Under the pieces are notes generated by a model. It was not told the origin of the DNA, did not search any database, and was given only the letters and a program-made list of their open reading frames with translations. A stretch of 32,137 bases of DNA. Source: a bacterium. Lineage in GTDB: Bacteria > UBA8248. Location: contig JAVEPB010000190.1 of assembly GCA_030922375.1 (NCBI GenBank), positions 1-32,137 on the forward strand. The letters run 5' to 3'. Positions 1-7,186 of the stretch are shown in pieces. Both the position numbers and the translations under genes were made by a program. Within the stretch, counting starts at the first letter, position 1, and every line of letters begins with the position of its first letter.

Positions 1-383
1 CCCAGATCGAGCAGCCCCGCGAAGCCGACCACGACGTTGAGCCCAAGCGCGAGCATGACGTAAATCCCGGTGACAACGAGGATATCCGTCGAGTAGCGAT
101 CCAGCCCCCAGGGCAGCGCCAGGAGCGCCAGAACAAACACCGGGGCGACTCTTTTGTCGCGCGCGAGCGCGCCGGCCCGCTCCCAGTTCCGGCCAAGGCC
201 GCGCTGCATCCGCGCGAGGGCCTCGGCGGCCGGTCCTGCCGAAAACACCGCCCGAAAGAGCTTCGACGCCAAAACCGCCAGCGCGCAGGCCGCACCGATC
301 CAGAGCGCTCCCCGCACTCCTGTAATCGGAAGCGCCAGGAACGCGAACCAAAGGCCCACGAGCGGCGCCGAAGCGAAACTCAC
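1..383 (-). CDS. livM: Branched-chain amino-acid ABC transporter permease LivM, N-terminal part (cut by window edge)
   Basis: This is the 5' end of the second permease of a LivHM-type importer; the rest lies beyond position 1. Translating the minus strand from a GTG at 383 gives an open frame to the edge (127 codons). It has two hydrophobic N-terminal segments, a basic linker (about residues 45-75) and then the LivM core, with VMLALGLNVVVGFAGLLDLG at the edge. That last stretch is the conserved first permease motif of the family. The GTG is preferred because the ATG three bases upstream meets a stop within three codons, and because AGGGGGTG lies just before it. The start is 4 bp after the livH stop, so the two are probably translationally coupled. 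The N-terminal extension before the core is typical of longer LivM proteins. The ATPase genes livG/livF are expected to the left but are not in the window. Confidence 0.88.
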   Translation of the reverse strand, partial: MSFASAPLVGLWFAFLALPITGVRGALWIGAACALAVLASKLFRAVFSAGPAAEALARMQRGLGRNWERAGALARDKRVAPVFVLALLALPWGLDRYSTDILVVTGIYVMLALGLNVVVGFAGLLDL

Positions 384-387
384 CGCA

Positions 388-1293
388 TCACCCCCTGTCC
401 GGCCCGTCCGAGCCGCCGAGAAGCCCCTCGGGCCGGAAGATAAGGACGACGACCAGAACGCCGAACGCGAAAACATCCTTGTAGACGGCGGAGACATAGC
501 CCGCCCAGAAACTCTCCAGCATCGCCAGCAAGAACCCCCCGAGCAGCGCCCCCCTCACATTTCCGATTCCGCCGAGGACGGCCGCCGTGAACGCCTTTAT
601 CCCCGCGATGAAGCCGATGTAGTGGTTGATGAGTCCGTAGTACATGCCCACCATCACCCCAGCGATGGCGGCGAGGGCCGAGCCCACCGCGAACGTCACG
701 GCGATGACCCGGTTCACGTCCACCCCGACGAGCGAGGCCATGGTGCGATCCTGGGAGGTGGCCCGCATCGCCCGGCCGAGTCTCGTTTTTTGGATGAATA
801 CCTGAAGAGCGGCCATCACCCCCAGGGCGGTCAGCAGGATAAAAATCTGAAGCCCGCTGACATAGGCGCCATAAATCTCGAAGCCGCCGAGCGCCATCAG
901 ATTCGGAAACGCCTTGTCGCGGGCTCCCTGGGCCACCTGGACGTAGTTTTGGAGAAAGAGGCTCATCCCGATGGCGCTGATGAGGGGTGAGAGGCGGGGG
1001 GCGTTTCGGAGCGGACGGTAGGCGACGCGCTCGAGGGTGACCCCGTAGGCGGCGCAGTAGATCATGGGGATTAAAAATACGAGAACGACAGTCAGCGCGA
1101 CGCTCGTCTGGGAGATGCCCATTGAACCCAGGACGGCGAGAACGGCGATCCCGACGTAGGCGCCGATCATGTAAATTTCGCCGTGGGCGAAATTGATGAG
1201 CTTGAGGATGCCGTAAACCAGGGTGTAGCCAAGCGCGATGAGGGCGTACACCGAGCCCACGACAATTCCATTGACGAGTTGCTGTACGAACAT
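388..1293 (-). CDS. livH: Branched-chain amino-acid ABC transporter permease LivH
   Basis: Inner-membrane permease of 301 residues, a normal length for LivH. The N-terminus (residues 1-45) contains the family signature VNGIVVGSVYALIALGYTLV followed by a glycine-rich INFAHGEIYMIGAY motif. The protein is hydrophobic throughout, with about eight predicted membrane segments, and has the EAA-like loop around LGRAMRATSQDRTMASLVGV (positions about 170-190). It ends in FRPEGLLGG, the usual LivH C-terminus. It would pair with LivM to form the channel for ligand delivered by the binding protein encoded just upstream. The start is ATG with GAAAGGG about 6 bases upstream. It is downstream of the binding-protein gene in the same operon, separated by an attenuator-like hairpin. 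The transported ligand cannot be told from sequence; leucine-type amino acids, amides and urea are all known for the family. Confidence 0.93.
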   Translation of the reverse strand: MFVQQLVNGIVVGSVYALIALGYTLVYGILKLINFAHGEIYMIGAYVGIAVLAVLGSMGISQTSVALTVVLVFLIPMIYCAAYGVTLERVAYRPLRNAPRLSPLISAIGMSLFLQNYVQVAQGARDKAFPNLMALGGFEIYGAYVSGLQIFILLTALGVMAALQVFIQKTRLGRAMRATSQDRTMASLVGVDVNRVIAVTFAVGSALAAIAGVMVGMYYGLINHYIGFIAGIKAFTAAVLGGIGNVRGALLGGFLLAMLESFWAGYVSAVYKDVFAFGVLVVVLIFRPEGLLGGSDGPDRG

Positions 1294-1311
1294 GAACGCC
1301 CTTTCGGGATT

Positions 1312-1349
1312 TAATATAGAAAAGGGGGAAGGCCTCTCGGCCTCCCCCC
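1312..1349 (-). terminator. Attenuator-like hairpin between binding-protein gene and livH
   Basis: On the minus strand a GGGGG-A-GGCC / GGCC-TT-CCCCC stem (plus-strand 1324-1348, loop of four bases, one extra base on one arm) is followed by TTTTCTATATT. It lies 3' of the binding-protein stop and about 30 bp before the livH start. The short, interrupted T tract suggests partial rather than complete termination. That would keep the binding protein in excess over the permeases, a common arrangement in ABC importer operons. Confidence 0.65.
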
Positions 1350-1379
1350 TCGTATTACGAATTCACGCGCCGCGCCGCC

Positions 1380-2510
1380 CTAATTGATCTGGACAAATTT
1401 GCCTCCCTTGACCTGCCAGAAGACATACGGGCTCTCGAGGACGTCACCTTTTTTGTTGAACTGGAGTTCCCCGAGCGCCGTTTTCCAGGCCTTGCTCCTG
1501 AGATGCGCGGCGATCTTGGGGCCATTCGTCGAACCCGCCTCCTCGATCGAGGAGAGGATTAAATTCGACGCCACGTAGCTGTAAATCGTATAGGCGCCCA
1601 CCTCTTTCCCGAAGCGCGCGCGGTGCTTTTTGATGACGCCCTGGGCGGCCGGGATTTTGGCCTGATCCGGGGTAAACGAGAGGTAGCTCCCCTCGGCGGA
1701 CTTGCCGGCGATTTTATAAAATTCATCGACGAAAACACCGTCGCCCGAGATGAAATCGGCCTTGATGCCGAGGCGCTCGCGCATCTGCTTGACGAGTAGA
1801 ATGGCCTCGGGATGAATCCCGCCGAAATAAACGACCTCGGGGTTTTTTTGCTTCATCGCGGTGAGGACGGGCGTATAGTCCTTGTCACCCTGGATGATCC
1901 CGCTGTAGAAAACCGCCTTGACCCCTTTGCGCTCCAGGAATCTCCGGGTCTCGTTGGCGAGGCCCTGGCCGTAGGTCGTCTTGTCGTGGAGGATGGCCAC
2001 GCGCTTTTTCTTGAGCTTATCGACGATAAACGCGGCGGCGACTTCCCCTTGTTGATCGTCCCTCCCGCAAACGCGGAAGACGGTCTTCGAGCCCTGCTCG
2101 GTCAGCTTGGGGTTCGTCGAGGCGGGGGTGATCTGTACAACGCCCGCCTCGGTGTAGACGGTCGAGGTCGGTATGGAGACCGAGCTGTTGAAGTGCCCGA
2201 CCACCCCGACCACACCGGAGTTCACGAATTTATGCGCGATGGAGACGCCCTCGCGGGGGTCGTGCCGATCATCGCCCCAGAGAATCTCCACCTTCATTTT
2301 CTTGCCGCCCACGGAAACGCCGCCCTTGTTGTTCCACTCCGCCACGGCCAGTAGCGCGCCGTTCTTGAGCATCTCGCCGAAAGCGGCCTGATCGCCCGTC
2401 AGCGGGCCGGCGACGCCGATCTTGATCATCGCGGCCCCCGCCCCGCCGGGAAGCGCCACGGCCACCGCAAAGATCATAGGAAGAATCACCCGAAACGCTA
2501 ATCGAAACAT
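1380..2510 (-). CDS. livK: Branched-chain amino-acid-type ABC transporter substrate-binding protein
   Basis: Periplasmic binding protein of the leucine/isoleucine/valine type (Peripla_BP_6 fold), 376 residues. Residues 1-26 form a signal peptide (basic start, hydrophobic core, cleavage after GGAGA/A). The mature protein begins with IKIGVAGPLTGDQAAFG, the family's first ligand-proximal strand. SSVSIPTSTVY and ITPASTNPKLTEQG (about residues 110-140) and FRVCGRDDQQG follow, matching the conserved hinge and ligand regions. The ATG at 2510 is chosen over an in-frame ATG 24 codons upstream because GGAGGTG sits 5-6 bases before it and the signal peptide starts there. It is the first gene of the transporter operon. 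Ligand specificity is unknown; family members also bind amides, aromatic compounds or other small acids. Confidence 0.92.
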   Translation of the reverse strand: MFRLAFRVILPMIFAVAVALPGGAGAAMIKIGVAGPLTGDQAAFGEMLKNGALLAVAEWNNKGGVSVGGKKMKVEILWGDDRHDPREGVSIAHKFVNSGVVGVVGHFNSSVSIPTSTVYTEAGVVQITPASTNPKLTEQGSKTVFRVCGRDDQQGEVAAAFIVDKLKKKRVAILHDKTTYGQGLANETRRFLERKGVKAVFYSGIIQGDKDYTPVLTAMKQKNPEVVYFGGIHPEAILLVKQMRERLGIKADFISGDGVFVDEFYKIAGKSAEGSYLSFTPDQAKIPAAQGVIKKHRARFGKEVGAYTIYSYVASNLILSSIEEAGSTNGPKIAAHLRSKAWKTALGELQFNKKGDVLESPYVFWQVKGGKFVQIN

Positions 2511-2575
2511 TTGACACCTCCGCTCATCCCGCCTGCTGGAGCTAAGTGATGCGATTCCGCCCGGACCAGGTGGTT

Positions 2576-2590
2576 CCGGCACGATGCCGG
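2576..2590 (-). other. Small hairpin and GCCGGAA-rich leader upstream of livK
   Basis: The leader between the predicted livK promoter and its start contains a perfect 6-bp stem, CCGGCA/TGCCGG, with a 3-base loop, and repeated TCCGGC words nearby. No riboswitch consensus or leader peptide rich in branched-chain codons could be recognised. It may be only a structured leader. Confidence 0.3.
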
Positions 2591-2667
2591 CTCCGGCGCG
2601 ATTCCGGCGACAACCGCGAAAAATTTATAGGCTTGGACCGAAACCAAATCCCTCAAGGAATAACGAA

Positions 2668-2695
2668 ATAATATCATGCGGCGACGGGATGGCAA
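2668..2695 (-). promoter_or_regulatory. Predicted sigma70-type promoter of the liv operon
   Basis: Minus strand TTGCCA (plus 2690-2695) and TATTAT (plus 2668-2673) are separated by 16 bp. The start of transcription would fall about 150 bases before the livK ATG. The site sits in the non-coding gap after efp, the only place where the transporter operon could have its own promoter. It is based on consensus match alone. Confidence 0.45.
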
Positions 2696-2736
2696 GAATA
2701 TTTCCGCCCCTCGCCAATCGACCCGATTTCTATCAA

Positions 2737-3303
2737 TCAGGCCGTTTTGACCCGCTCGATATACTCCCCCGACCGGGTGTCGATTTTCAAGACGTCGCCC
2801 TCGTTCAGAAACAGGGGGACGTTGACCGATGCGCCCGTCTCGAGTTCGGCCGGCTTGCTCCCCCCGGCGGCGGTGTCCCCCTTCACGCCGGGATCGGTCT
2901 TGGCGATGGACAGTTCGACGAAAGTGGGAAGCTCCACCGCGATGGCCTCGCCGTTATGAAACATGATGTCGCAAATCGACTCCTCCTTCAGCCATTTGAC
3001 GCCCTCGCCGATATTCTCCTTGGGCAGCGAGGTTTGCTCGTAATCGGATGTGTCCATGAAAACGTACATCTCGCCGTCGCGATAGAGATACTGCATCTCT
3101 TTTTGATTGATGTCGGGAGAAGCCACCGACTCTCCGGAGCGGAACGTCTTCTCGACCACGCGTCCCGTCTTCAGGTTTTTCAATTTCGTGCGCACGAATG
3201 CGCCGCCCTTGCCGGGCTTGACGTGCTGGAATTCGATCATGATATAGGGCGCGCCATCCATTTCGATCTTGAGCCCGTTCCTGAAATCGCTCGTCGAGGG
3301 CAT
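2737..3303 (-). CDS. efp: Translation elongation factor P
   Basis: EF-P (188 residues, the standard length) binds between the P and E sites of ribosomes stalled on polyproline and stimulates peptide bond formation. The N-terminal KOW-like domain has the loop HVKPGKGGAF. The tip residue is Lys32, which corresponds to the residue modified by beta-lysylation in E. coli or otherwise in other groups; whether it is modified here is not visible, as no epmA/epmB gene is in the window. Two OB-fold domains follow, with the C-terminal signature VNVPLFLNEGDVLKIDTRSG (about residues 158-177). A very strong AGGAGGGAGG ribosome-binding site precedes the ATG. It is the last gene of aroQ-pepQ-efp, a cluster also known from Bacillus subtilis (yqhS-yqhT-efp). 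No clear terminator follows. Confidence 0.96.
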   Translation of the reverse strand: MPSTSDFRNGLKIEMDGAPYIMIEFQHVKPGKGGAFVRTKLKNLKTGRVVEKTFRSGESVASPDINQKEMQYLYRDGEMYVFMDTSDYEQTSLPKENIGEGVKWLKEESICDIMFHNGEAIAVELPTFVELSIAKTDPGVKGDTAAGGSKPAELETGASVNVPLFLNEGDVLKIDTRSGEYIERVKTA

Positions 3304-3333
3304 TCGCCTCCCTCCTCCTTGCTGAATAAATGC

Positions 3334-4404
3334 CTATAAAACCGCCAGATCCTTTGAAATAGAGCGGGTGAGATTTTCCCTTCCTTTTTCCGTTACGGCC
3401 ACCATGTCCTCGACGCGGACGCCGCCCCACCCCGGAAGGTAGATGCCCGGTTCAACCGTCACGATCATGCCGGGCTCGAGGCGATCCTTCACGCCGGGCG
3501 CCACCCTCGGCCCCTCGTGAATCTCGAGGCCGACGCCATGGCCCGTTCCGTGGCCGAAGAATTTCCCGTAGCCAGCCGCCCGGATCACGCTTCGGGCGGC
3601 TTCGTCCACCTCACCGCCCGTGGCCCCCGGCCGCACGGCCCCGACCGCCGCCACCTGCGCCCTCAGGACCGTTTCGTAGATTTCGCGCCCCTTTCGCGAG
3701 GGCTTTCCGAGGGAAAATACCCGGGTGGTGTCCGCGTGATAACCATCGACGACGGCCCCGTAATCGATGGTGATCAGATCGCCCCGCTTCATTTTCCGCC
3801 CCGAGGCCACCCCGTGGGGCAGCGCGCCGCGCGGACCCGAGGCGACGATAATGTCGAAGGCCGCACCCGAGGCCCCCAGGCGGCGCATCGCCACCTCGAG
3901 GGCGAGGGCCACCTCCTCCTCGCGCACGCCCGGGCGAATCGTCTTGGCGATCTCGCCCAGAGCCTCCCCGTTCACCCTCGCCCCCTTCCGCAGAAGGCGA
4001 AGCTCCTTCTTATCTTTAACAAGCCTGAGGCGGCCGGCGATGTCCCCCACCGGTTTCAGCCGAATCCCCTTCGCCTCGCTTTTGAGGCGGATAAAAAGAC
4101 TGTAGGAAAGCGCCCCCTCCTCGAAGGCGAGAACCTTCACCCTCCGCTTTTTCGCCTCGGCGGCGGCTCCCGTGATCGGATGATTGTGCTCGACGCGGCG
4201 GAAGGATTTATCCACCTGCCGCGAGGCCTGGGAGCGGTACCTGAAATCCGTGATGAACACGGCGGCCCTCGGCGTCACCAGACACCCGCCCGATGAGCCG
4301 GTGAAGCCCGTCAGGTAGCGCACGTTCCGGAGATCGGTCACCGCAAGGGCGGGAATCCCCTCTTTTCTCATCAGCCGCCGGAGGGCGGCCAGACGCCCGC
4401 TCAC
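3334..4404 (-). CDS. pepQ: M24 family Xaa-Pro peptidase (aminopeptidase P / prolidase type)
   Basis: A 356-residue cytosolic metallopeptidase that cleaves an X-Pro bond. An N-terminal creatinase-like domain (about 1-130) is followed by the pita-bread catalytic domain. The five dinuclear-metal ligands are all visible: Asp214 (TIDYGA), Asp225 (YHADTTR), His289 (GHGTGHGVGL), Glu318 (VEPGIY) and Glu332 (RVEDM). Conserved substrate-side motifs such as LPHGVASGR are present too. The GTG start overlaps the aroQ stop (GTGA), so translation is probably coupled. Whether it acts as aminopeptidase P or prolidase cannot be settled by motif; the short N-domain fits the YqhT/PepQ-like group found beside aroQ and efp. 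It ends 30 bp before efp. Confidence 0.93.
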   Translation of the reverse strand: MSGRLAALRRLMRKEGIPALAVTDLRNVRYLTGFTGSSGGCLVTPRAAVFITDFRYRSQASRQVDKSFRRVEHNHPITGAAAEAKKRRVKVLAFEEGALSYSLFIRLKSEAKGIRLKPVGDIAGRLRLVKDKKELRLLRKGARVNGEALGEIAKTIRPGVREEEVALALEVAMRRLGASGAAFDIIVASGPRGALPHGVASGRKMKRGDLITIDYGAVVDGYHADTTRVFSLGKPSRKGREIYETVLRAQVAAVGAVRPGATGGEVDEAARSVIRAAGYGKFFGHGTGHGVGLEIHEGPRVAPGVKDRLEPGMIVTVEPGIYLPGWGGVRVEDMVAVTEKGRENLTRSISKDLAVL

Positions 4405-4898
4405 AGATCCCCGCTGGGGAATTCGGCGCCCCTGACGTTGAGATCGATCGCCGCGCGCAGCGCCGAGAGATATCCGTAGAGCCCCAGTCCGATGAACGTG
4501 CCCGCCGCGACGGGACCGATCATCGAGAGGTGGCGGAATTCCTCGCGGGTGAGGACATTCGAGATGTGCACCTCGTAGACCGGAAGATCGAGGCCGCCGA
4601 TGGCGTCCCGGAGGACGGCGCTCGTGTGGGTGTAGCCGCCTGGATTAAAGATGCAGGCGGCGCACTTTCCCCCGGGGGCCTTGCCCGGCTCGGGGGGCAG
4701 TGCTCCGGCGGCGCGCTGGAGGGCGTCCACCAGCTCGCCCTCGACGTTGGACTGAAAGCTCTCGAGTTCGGCCCCTTCGGTTTGGGCGGCCTCGCCGAGA
4801 GCGGTCTCGAGGCCGGCGAGCGTGGTTTTACCGTAAATTTCGGGCTCCCGGGTACCGAGGAGATTCAAATTCGCGCCGTTGAGCAATAGAATACGCAC
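4401..4898 (-). CDS. aroQ: Type II 3-dehydroquinate dehydratase
   Basis: This enzyme converts 3-dehydroquinate to 3-dehydroshikimate in the shikimate pathway and works as a dodecamer. Diagnostic motifs are LLLNGANLNLLGTREPEIYG (Tyr22 catalytic), FNPGGYTHTSAVLRDAI (about 84-100), EVHISN (His111) and the later FRHLS with Arg122. At 165 residues it is about 15-20 longer than usual. The extra length is a Pro/Gly-rich stretch (about 65-80, GALPPEPGKAPGGKC) just before the strand leading into FNPGGYTH. The start is GTG with AAGGA 8 bases upstream. It has its own putative promoter in the 101-bp gap after aroB and overlaps the peptidase gene by 4 bases. Confidence 0.95.
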   Translation of the reverse strand: MRILLLNGANLNLLGTREPEIYGKTTLAGLETALGEAAQTEGAELESFQSNVEGELVDALQRAAGALPPEPGKAPGGKCAACIFNPGGYTHTSAVLRDAIGGLDLPVYEVHISNVLTREEFRHLSMIGPVAAGTFIGLGLYGYLSALRAAIDLNVRGAEFPSGDL

Positions 4899-4941
4899 CG
4901 GATTTCCTTCCGAAAATTTAACCGTGGCCCTTGCGAGGGGG

Positions 4942-4971
4942 ATGGTAGGCCAGCCGCCGCCGGAGCGTCAA
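4942..4971 (-). promoter_or_regulatory. Predicted promoter for aroQ-pepQ-efp
   Basis: On the minus strand TTGACG (plus 4966-4971) and TACCAT (plus 4942-4947) are spaced by 18 bp, upstream of the aroQ GTG in the aroB-aroQ gap. It matches 5/6 and 4/6 consensus bases. This would let the aroQ-pepQ-efp unit be expressed independently of the upstream pilM-aroB genes. Confidence 0.5.
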
Positions 4972-4992
4972 CGAGAGGGCGGAGGCATCCCC

Positions 4993-5008
4993 GGGAGCGC
5001 TAGCTCCC
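4993..5008 (-). other. Hairpin spanning the aroB stop codon
   Basis: GGGAGC-GCTA-GCTCCC is a perfect 6-bp stem whose 4-base loop contains part of the aroB stop codon. There is no T tract after it on the minus strand, so it is not a normal intrinsic terminator. It might stabilise the 3' end of the aroB message. Confidence 0.3.
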
Positions 5009-6109
5009 GCCCCCCGCCGGCGGCGCGCCCCCCGCCAGCGCAGCGCGCCAGCCCGAGGGGGGGACCTCCAGACCCGTGGTCACACTGCCGATCCTGTCCA
5101 TGAGGACGAATTTCGGCATCCCCTTTCGCGTCTTTTTGTCGCGGGCGAGCGCCGACCGGAGCGCGGCCGTGGCGGGGGGCTTTCGCAGGGCCACAGGGAG
5201 GCCGAAGCGCTCGAGCAGGGCCACCAGCCGCTCGGCGTCGGGCGCGCCGCACTTCCCGGCCGAGACCGAAAGACGGGCCGCCGCCGCCATGCCGATGGCG
5301 ACGGCCTCGCCGTGGTACAGGCTGCTCGAATAACCGGCCAGCATCTCGACGGCGTGGCCGAGGGTGTGGCCAAAGTTGAGCGTCTCGCGCACCCCCGCCT
5401 CGCGCTCGTCGGCCTCGACCACCCGCGCCTTGATCCGGCAGTTCAATGCCACCACCCGCTCCATCACCCCCGCCTCGCGTCGCCGGACGCGCGCCGCGTT
5501 TTTCTCGAGAAACGAGAACAGGCGGGGGTCGGCGATGGCGGCGTGCTTGACGACCTCGGCCAAACCGGCGCGGTAGTGGCGCTCGGGCAAGGTGCGGAGA
5601 GCGGCCACGTCGGCGATCACGGCGGCCGGCTGGTAGAAGGCGCCGATGAGGTTCTTTCCCGCCTTGTGGTCCACCGCCGTTTTCCCGCCCACGGCGCTGT
5701 CCACCAGCGCCAGCAGTGAGGTGGGCACCTGGATATAGGGGAGGCCGCGCAGATAGGCCGCCGCTGCGAATCCGGCGAGGTCGCCCACCACGCCGCCGCC
5801 CAGCGCGACGACGCCGCAACCGCGCTCTATCCGCAGCGCCGCGAGGCGGTCGAAGAGTTTCGAGAGCTGGGCAAGCGATTTGCTGCGCTCGCCCGCTGGC
5901 ACGGCGCAAAGCGAAGCGTCGCACCCGCCGCGCCCGAGCGCACGGAGAACCCGCTCGCCCAGGATCGGAGCCACGTTCCGGTCGGTGACGACGAGCGCCC
6001 GCCCGCCCGGAAAAAACCGCTTCGCCGCCTGACCGAGGCGGCCCAGGGCGCCCCGGCCGATCGAAATCGAGTAGCTCCGCTCCCCCAGATGGACCCGGAC
6101 GCTTCTCAT
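5000..6109 (-). CDS. aroB: 3-dehydroquinate synthase
   Basis: NAD- and metal-dependent cyclase converting DAHP to 3-dehydroquinate, the second shikimate step; 369 residues is a normal length. Family signatures in order are VVTDRNVAP; PAGERSKSL; the nucleotide-binding VVALGGGVVGDLAGF; the long substrate-site motif beginning YIQVPTSLLALVDSAVGGKT and running on through NLIGAFYQP; AGLAEVVKHA (metal-ligand Glu); NFGHTLGHAVE (metal-ligand His); and YHGEAVAIGM (second His). The last 30 residues are Pro/Gly/Ala-rich and probably disordered. The ATG overlaps the pilM stop (ATGA), which ties its translation to pilM. aroB after a pilM gene recalls the pilMNOPQ-aroKB order of Gammaproteobacteria, but here aroK and pilNOPQ are missing. 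Confidence 0.96.
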   Translation of the reverse strand: MRSVRVHLGERSYSISIGRGALGRLGQAAKRFFPGGRALVVTDRNVAPILGERVLRALGRGGCDASLCAVPAGERSKSLAQLSKLFDRLAALRIERGCGVVALGGGVVGDLAGFAAAAYLRGLPYIQVPTSLLALVDSAVGGKTAVDHKAGKNLIGAFYQPAAVIADVAALRTLPERHYRAGLAEVVKHAAIADPRLFSFLEKNAARVRRREAGVMERVVALNCRIKARVVEADEREAGVRETLNFGHTLGHAVEMLAGYSSSLYHGEAVAIGMAAAARLSVSAGKCGAPDAERLVALLERFGLPVALRKPPATAALRSALARDKKTRKGMPKFVLMDRIGSVTTGLEVPPSGWRAALAGGAPPAGGGS

Positions 6110-7161
6110 GCGGCCGCCAGCGCCTTATAGGCGAGCCCCGCCCCGACGGCGGCGACGGGCGAGAGGTTTTCCACGAAATCGGGGTCGAACAAATCCTTGG
6201 GAATCTCCACCCGGCGGAAAGGCTGGGCGAGTTCGACCGGCACGTCGAGCGAGGCGGCCAGATAGGCCGGAAGCCCGTCGAGATGGACTCCGCCGCCGCT
6301 CAGCACCATCCTGTGAATTTGATCCTCGGGGTGAACCTGGGCATGCATCTGAAAAGTCCGGCCCATCTCGCGCGCGAGGCGCTCGACCTCGGCGCGGATG
6401 GCATCGGCCACCGCCCGGGGGCTCGGCGAGGTCCGGGTCCCCATCTTGATCCCCTCGGCCTCGAGCCGAGTAACGTTCAAGCTCTCCCCGATGGTCTGGG
6501 TGATCCGGGATCCGCCGAAGGCGATCGAGCGCGTCATCAGGGTCCGGCTTCCCTGGATAATGTGAACCAGCGTTTCGGACGCTCCCACGTCCACCAGCGC
6601 GGTCGGCTCGCCGTCTTCATCCACCCCCGAGAGGGCGAAGGCGCTCTCGATGGCCAGCATGTTGAGATCCACGAGCATCGGCTCGAACTTGAGGTGCTTG
6701 AACAGATCGATGACGTCGCCGATCGCCTTTCTCTTGACGGCGATGACCAAATATTCGTCCATCGTCTCCCCGTCCACCTCGACCTCCCGGAGCCGCTGGC
6801 GCCGGAGACGCGTCTCGTCGATCGCGAAGGGGAAAATCTGCTCGGCCTCGGCCTCGACGGCCTCCTCGAGCGCGAGGCCGCTGGCCTGCGGCACCTGGAT
6901 GGTCTTGGCGATCGCCGCCTGACCCGATATACCGACCGCAACGCGCTTTTCTTTTAATTTCTCGGCGCTCACCAACTCCTCGACCGCCCGCATGACCTCC
7001 TCGACCTCGCGCACCTCGCCATCGGCGATGGCCCCGTGGGCGAGCGAGGCGATCCCCAACCGCCCGAGGACAAGGCCCTTTTTCCCCCGGGTGAGCTGAA
7101 CGAGCTTGACGGCGTGGGAGCCGATGTCGATAGCCAGCGGGAAGCTTTTTTTTCCGAACAC
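6106..7161 (-). CDS. pilM: Type IV pilus assembly actin-like ATPase PilM
   Basis: Cytoplasmic, actin-like inner-membrane platform protein (351 residues). The first phosphate loop is AIDIGSHAVKLVQL (about 10-23), the second is ALVDVGASETLVHI (about 189-202) and the adenosine motif is MVLSGGGVHLDGL (about 288-300). The four-subdomain layout and QIFPFAIDE match PilM of the PilM/SHS2 family. PilM normally binds the cytoplasmic tail of PilN and pairs with PilO, PilP and PilQ. None of these is next to it; instead it lies 25 bp after an M50 protease gene and overlaps aroB. The start is GTG. The preceding ribosome-binding site is weak (CTGGAAAA). The protein may serve a pilus or type II secretion-like machine encoded elsewhere, or have another partner. 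Confidence 0.9.
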   Translation of the reverse strand: MFGKKSFPLAIDIGSHAVKLVQLTRGKKGLVLGRLGIASLAHGAIADGEVREVEEVMRAVEELVSAEKLKEKRVAVGISGQAAIAKTIQVPQASGLALEEAVEAEAEQIFPFAIDETRLRRQRLREVEVDGETMDEYLVIAVKRKAIGDVIDLFKHLKFEPMLVDLNMLAIESAFALSGVDEDGEPTALVDVGASETLVHIIQGSRTLMTRSIAFGGSRITQTIGESLNVTRLEAEGIKMGTRTSPSPRAVADAIRAEVERLAREMGRTFQMHAQVHPEDQIHRMVLSGGGVHLDGLPAYLAASLDVPVELAQPFRRVEIPKDLFDPDFVENLSPVAAVGAGLAYKALAAA

Positions 7162-7186
7162 TTTTCCAGGCCAGGGCGGGAGAATT

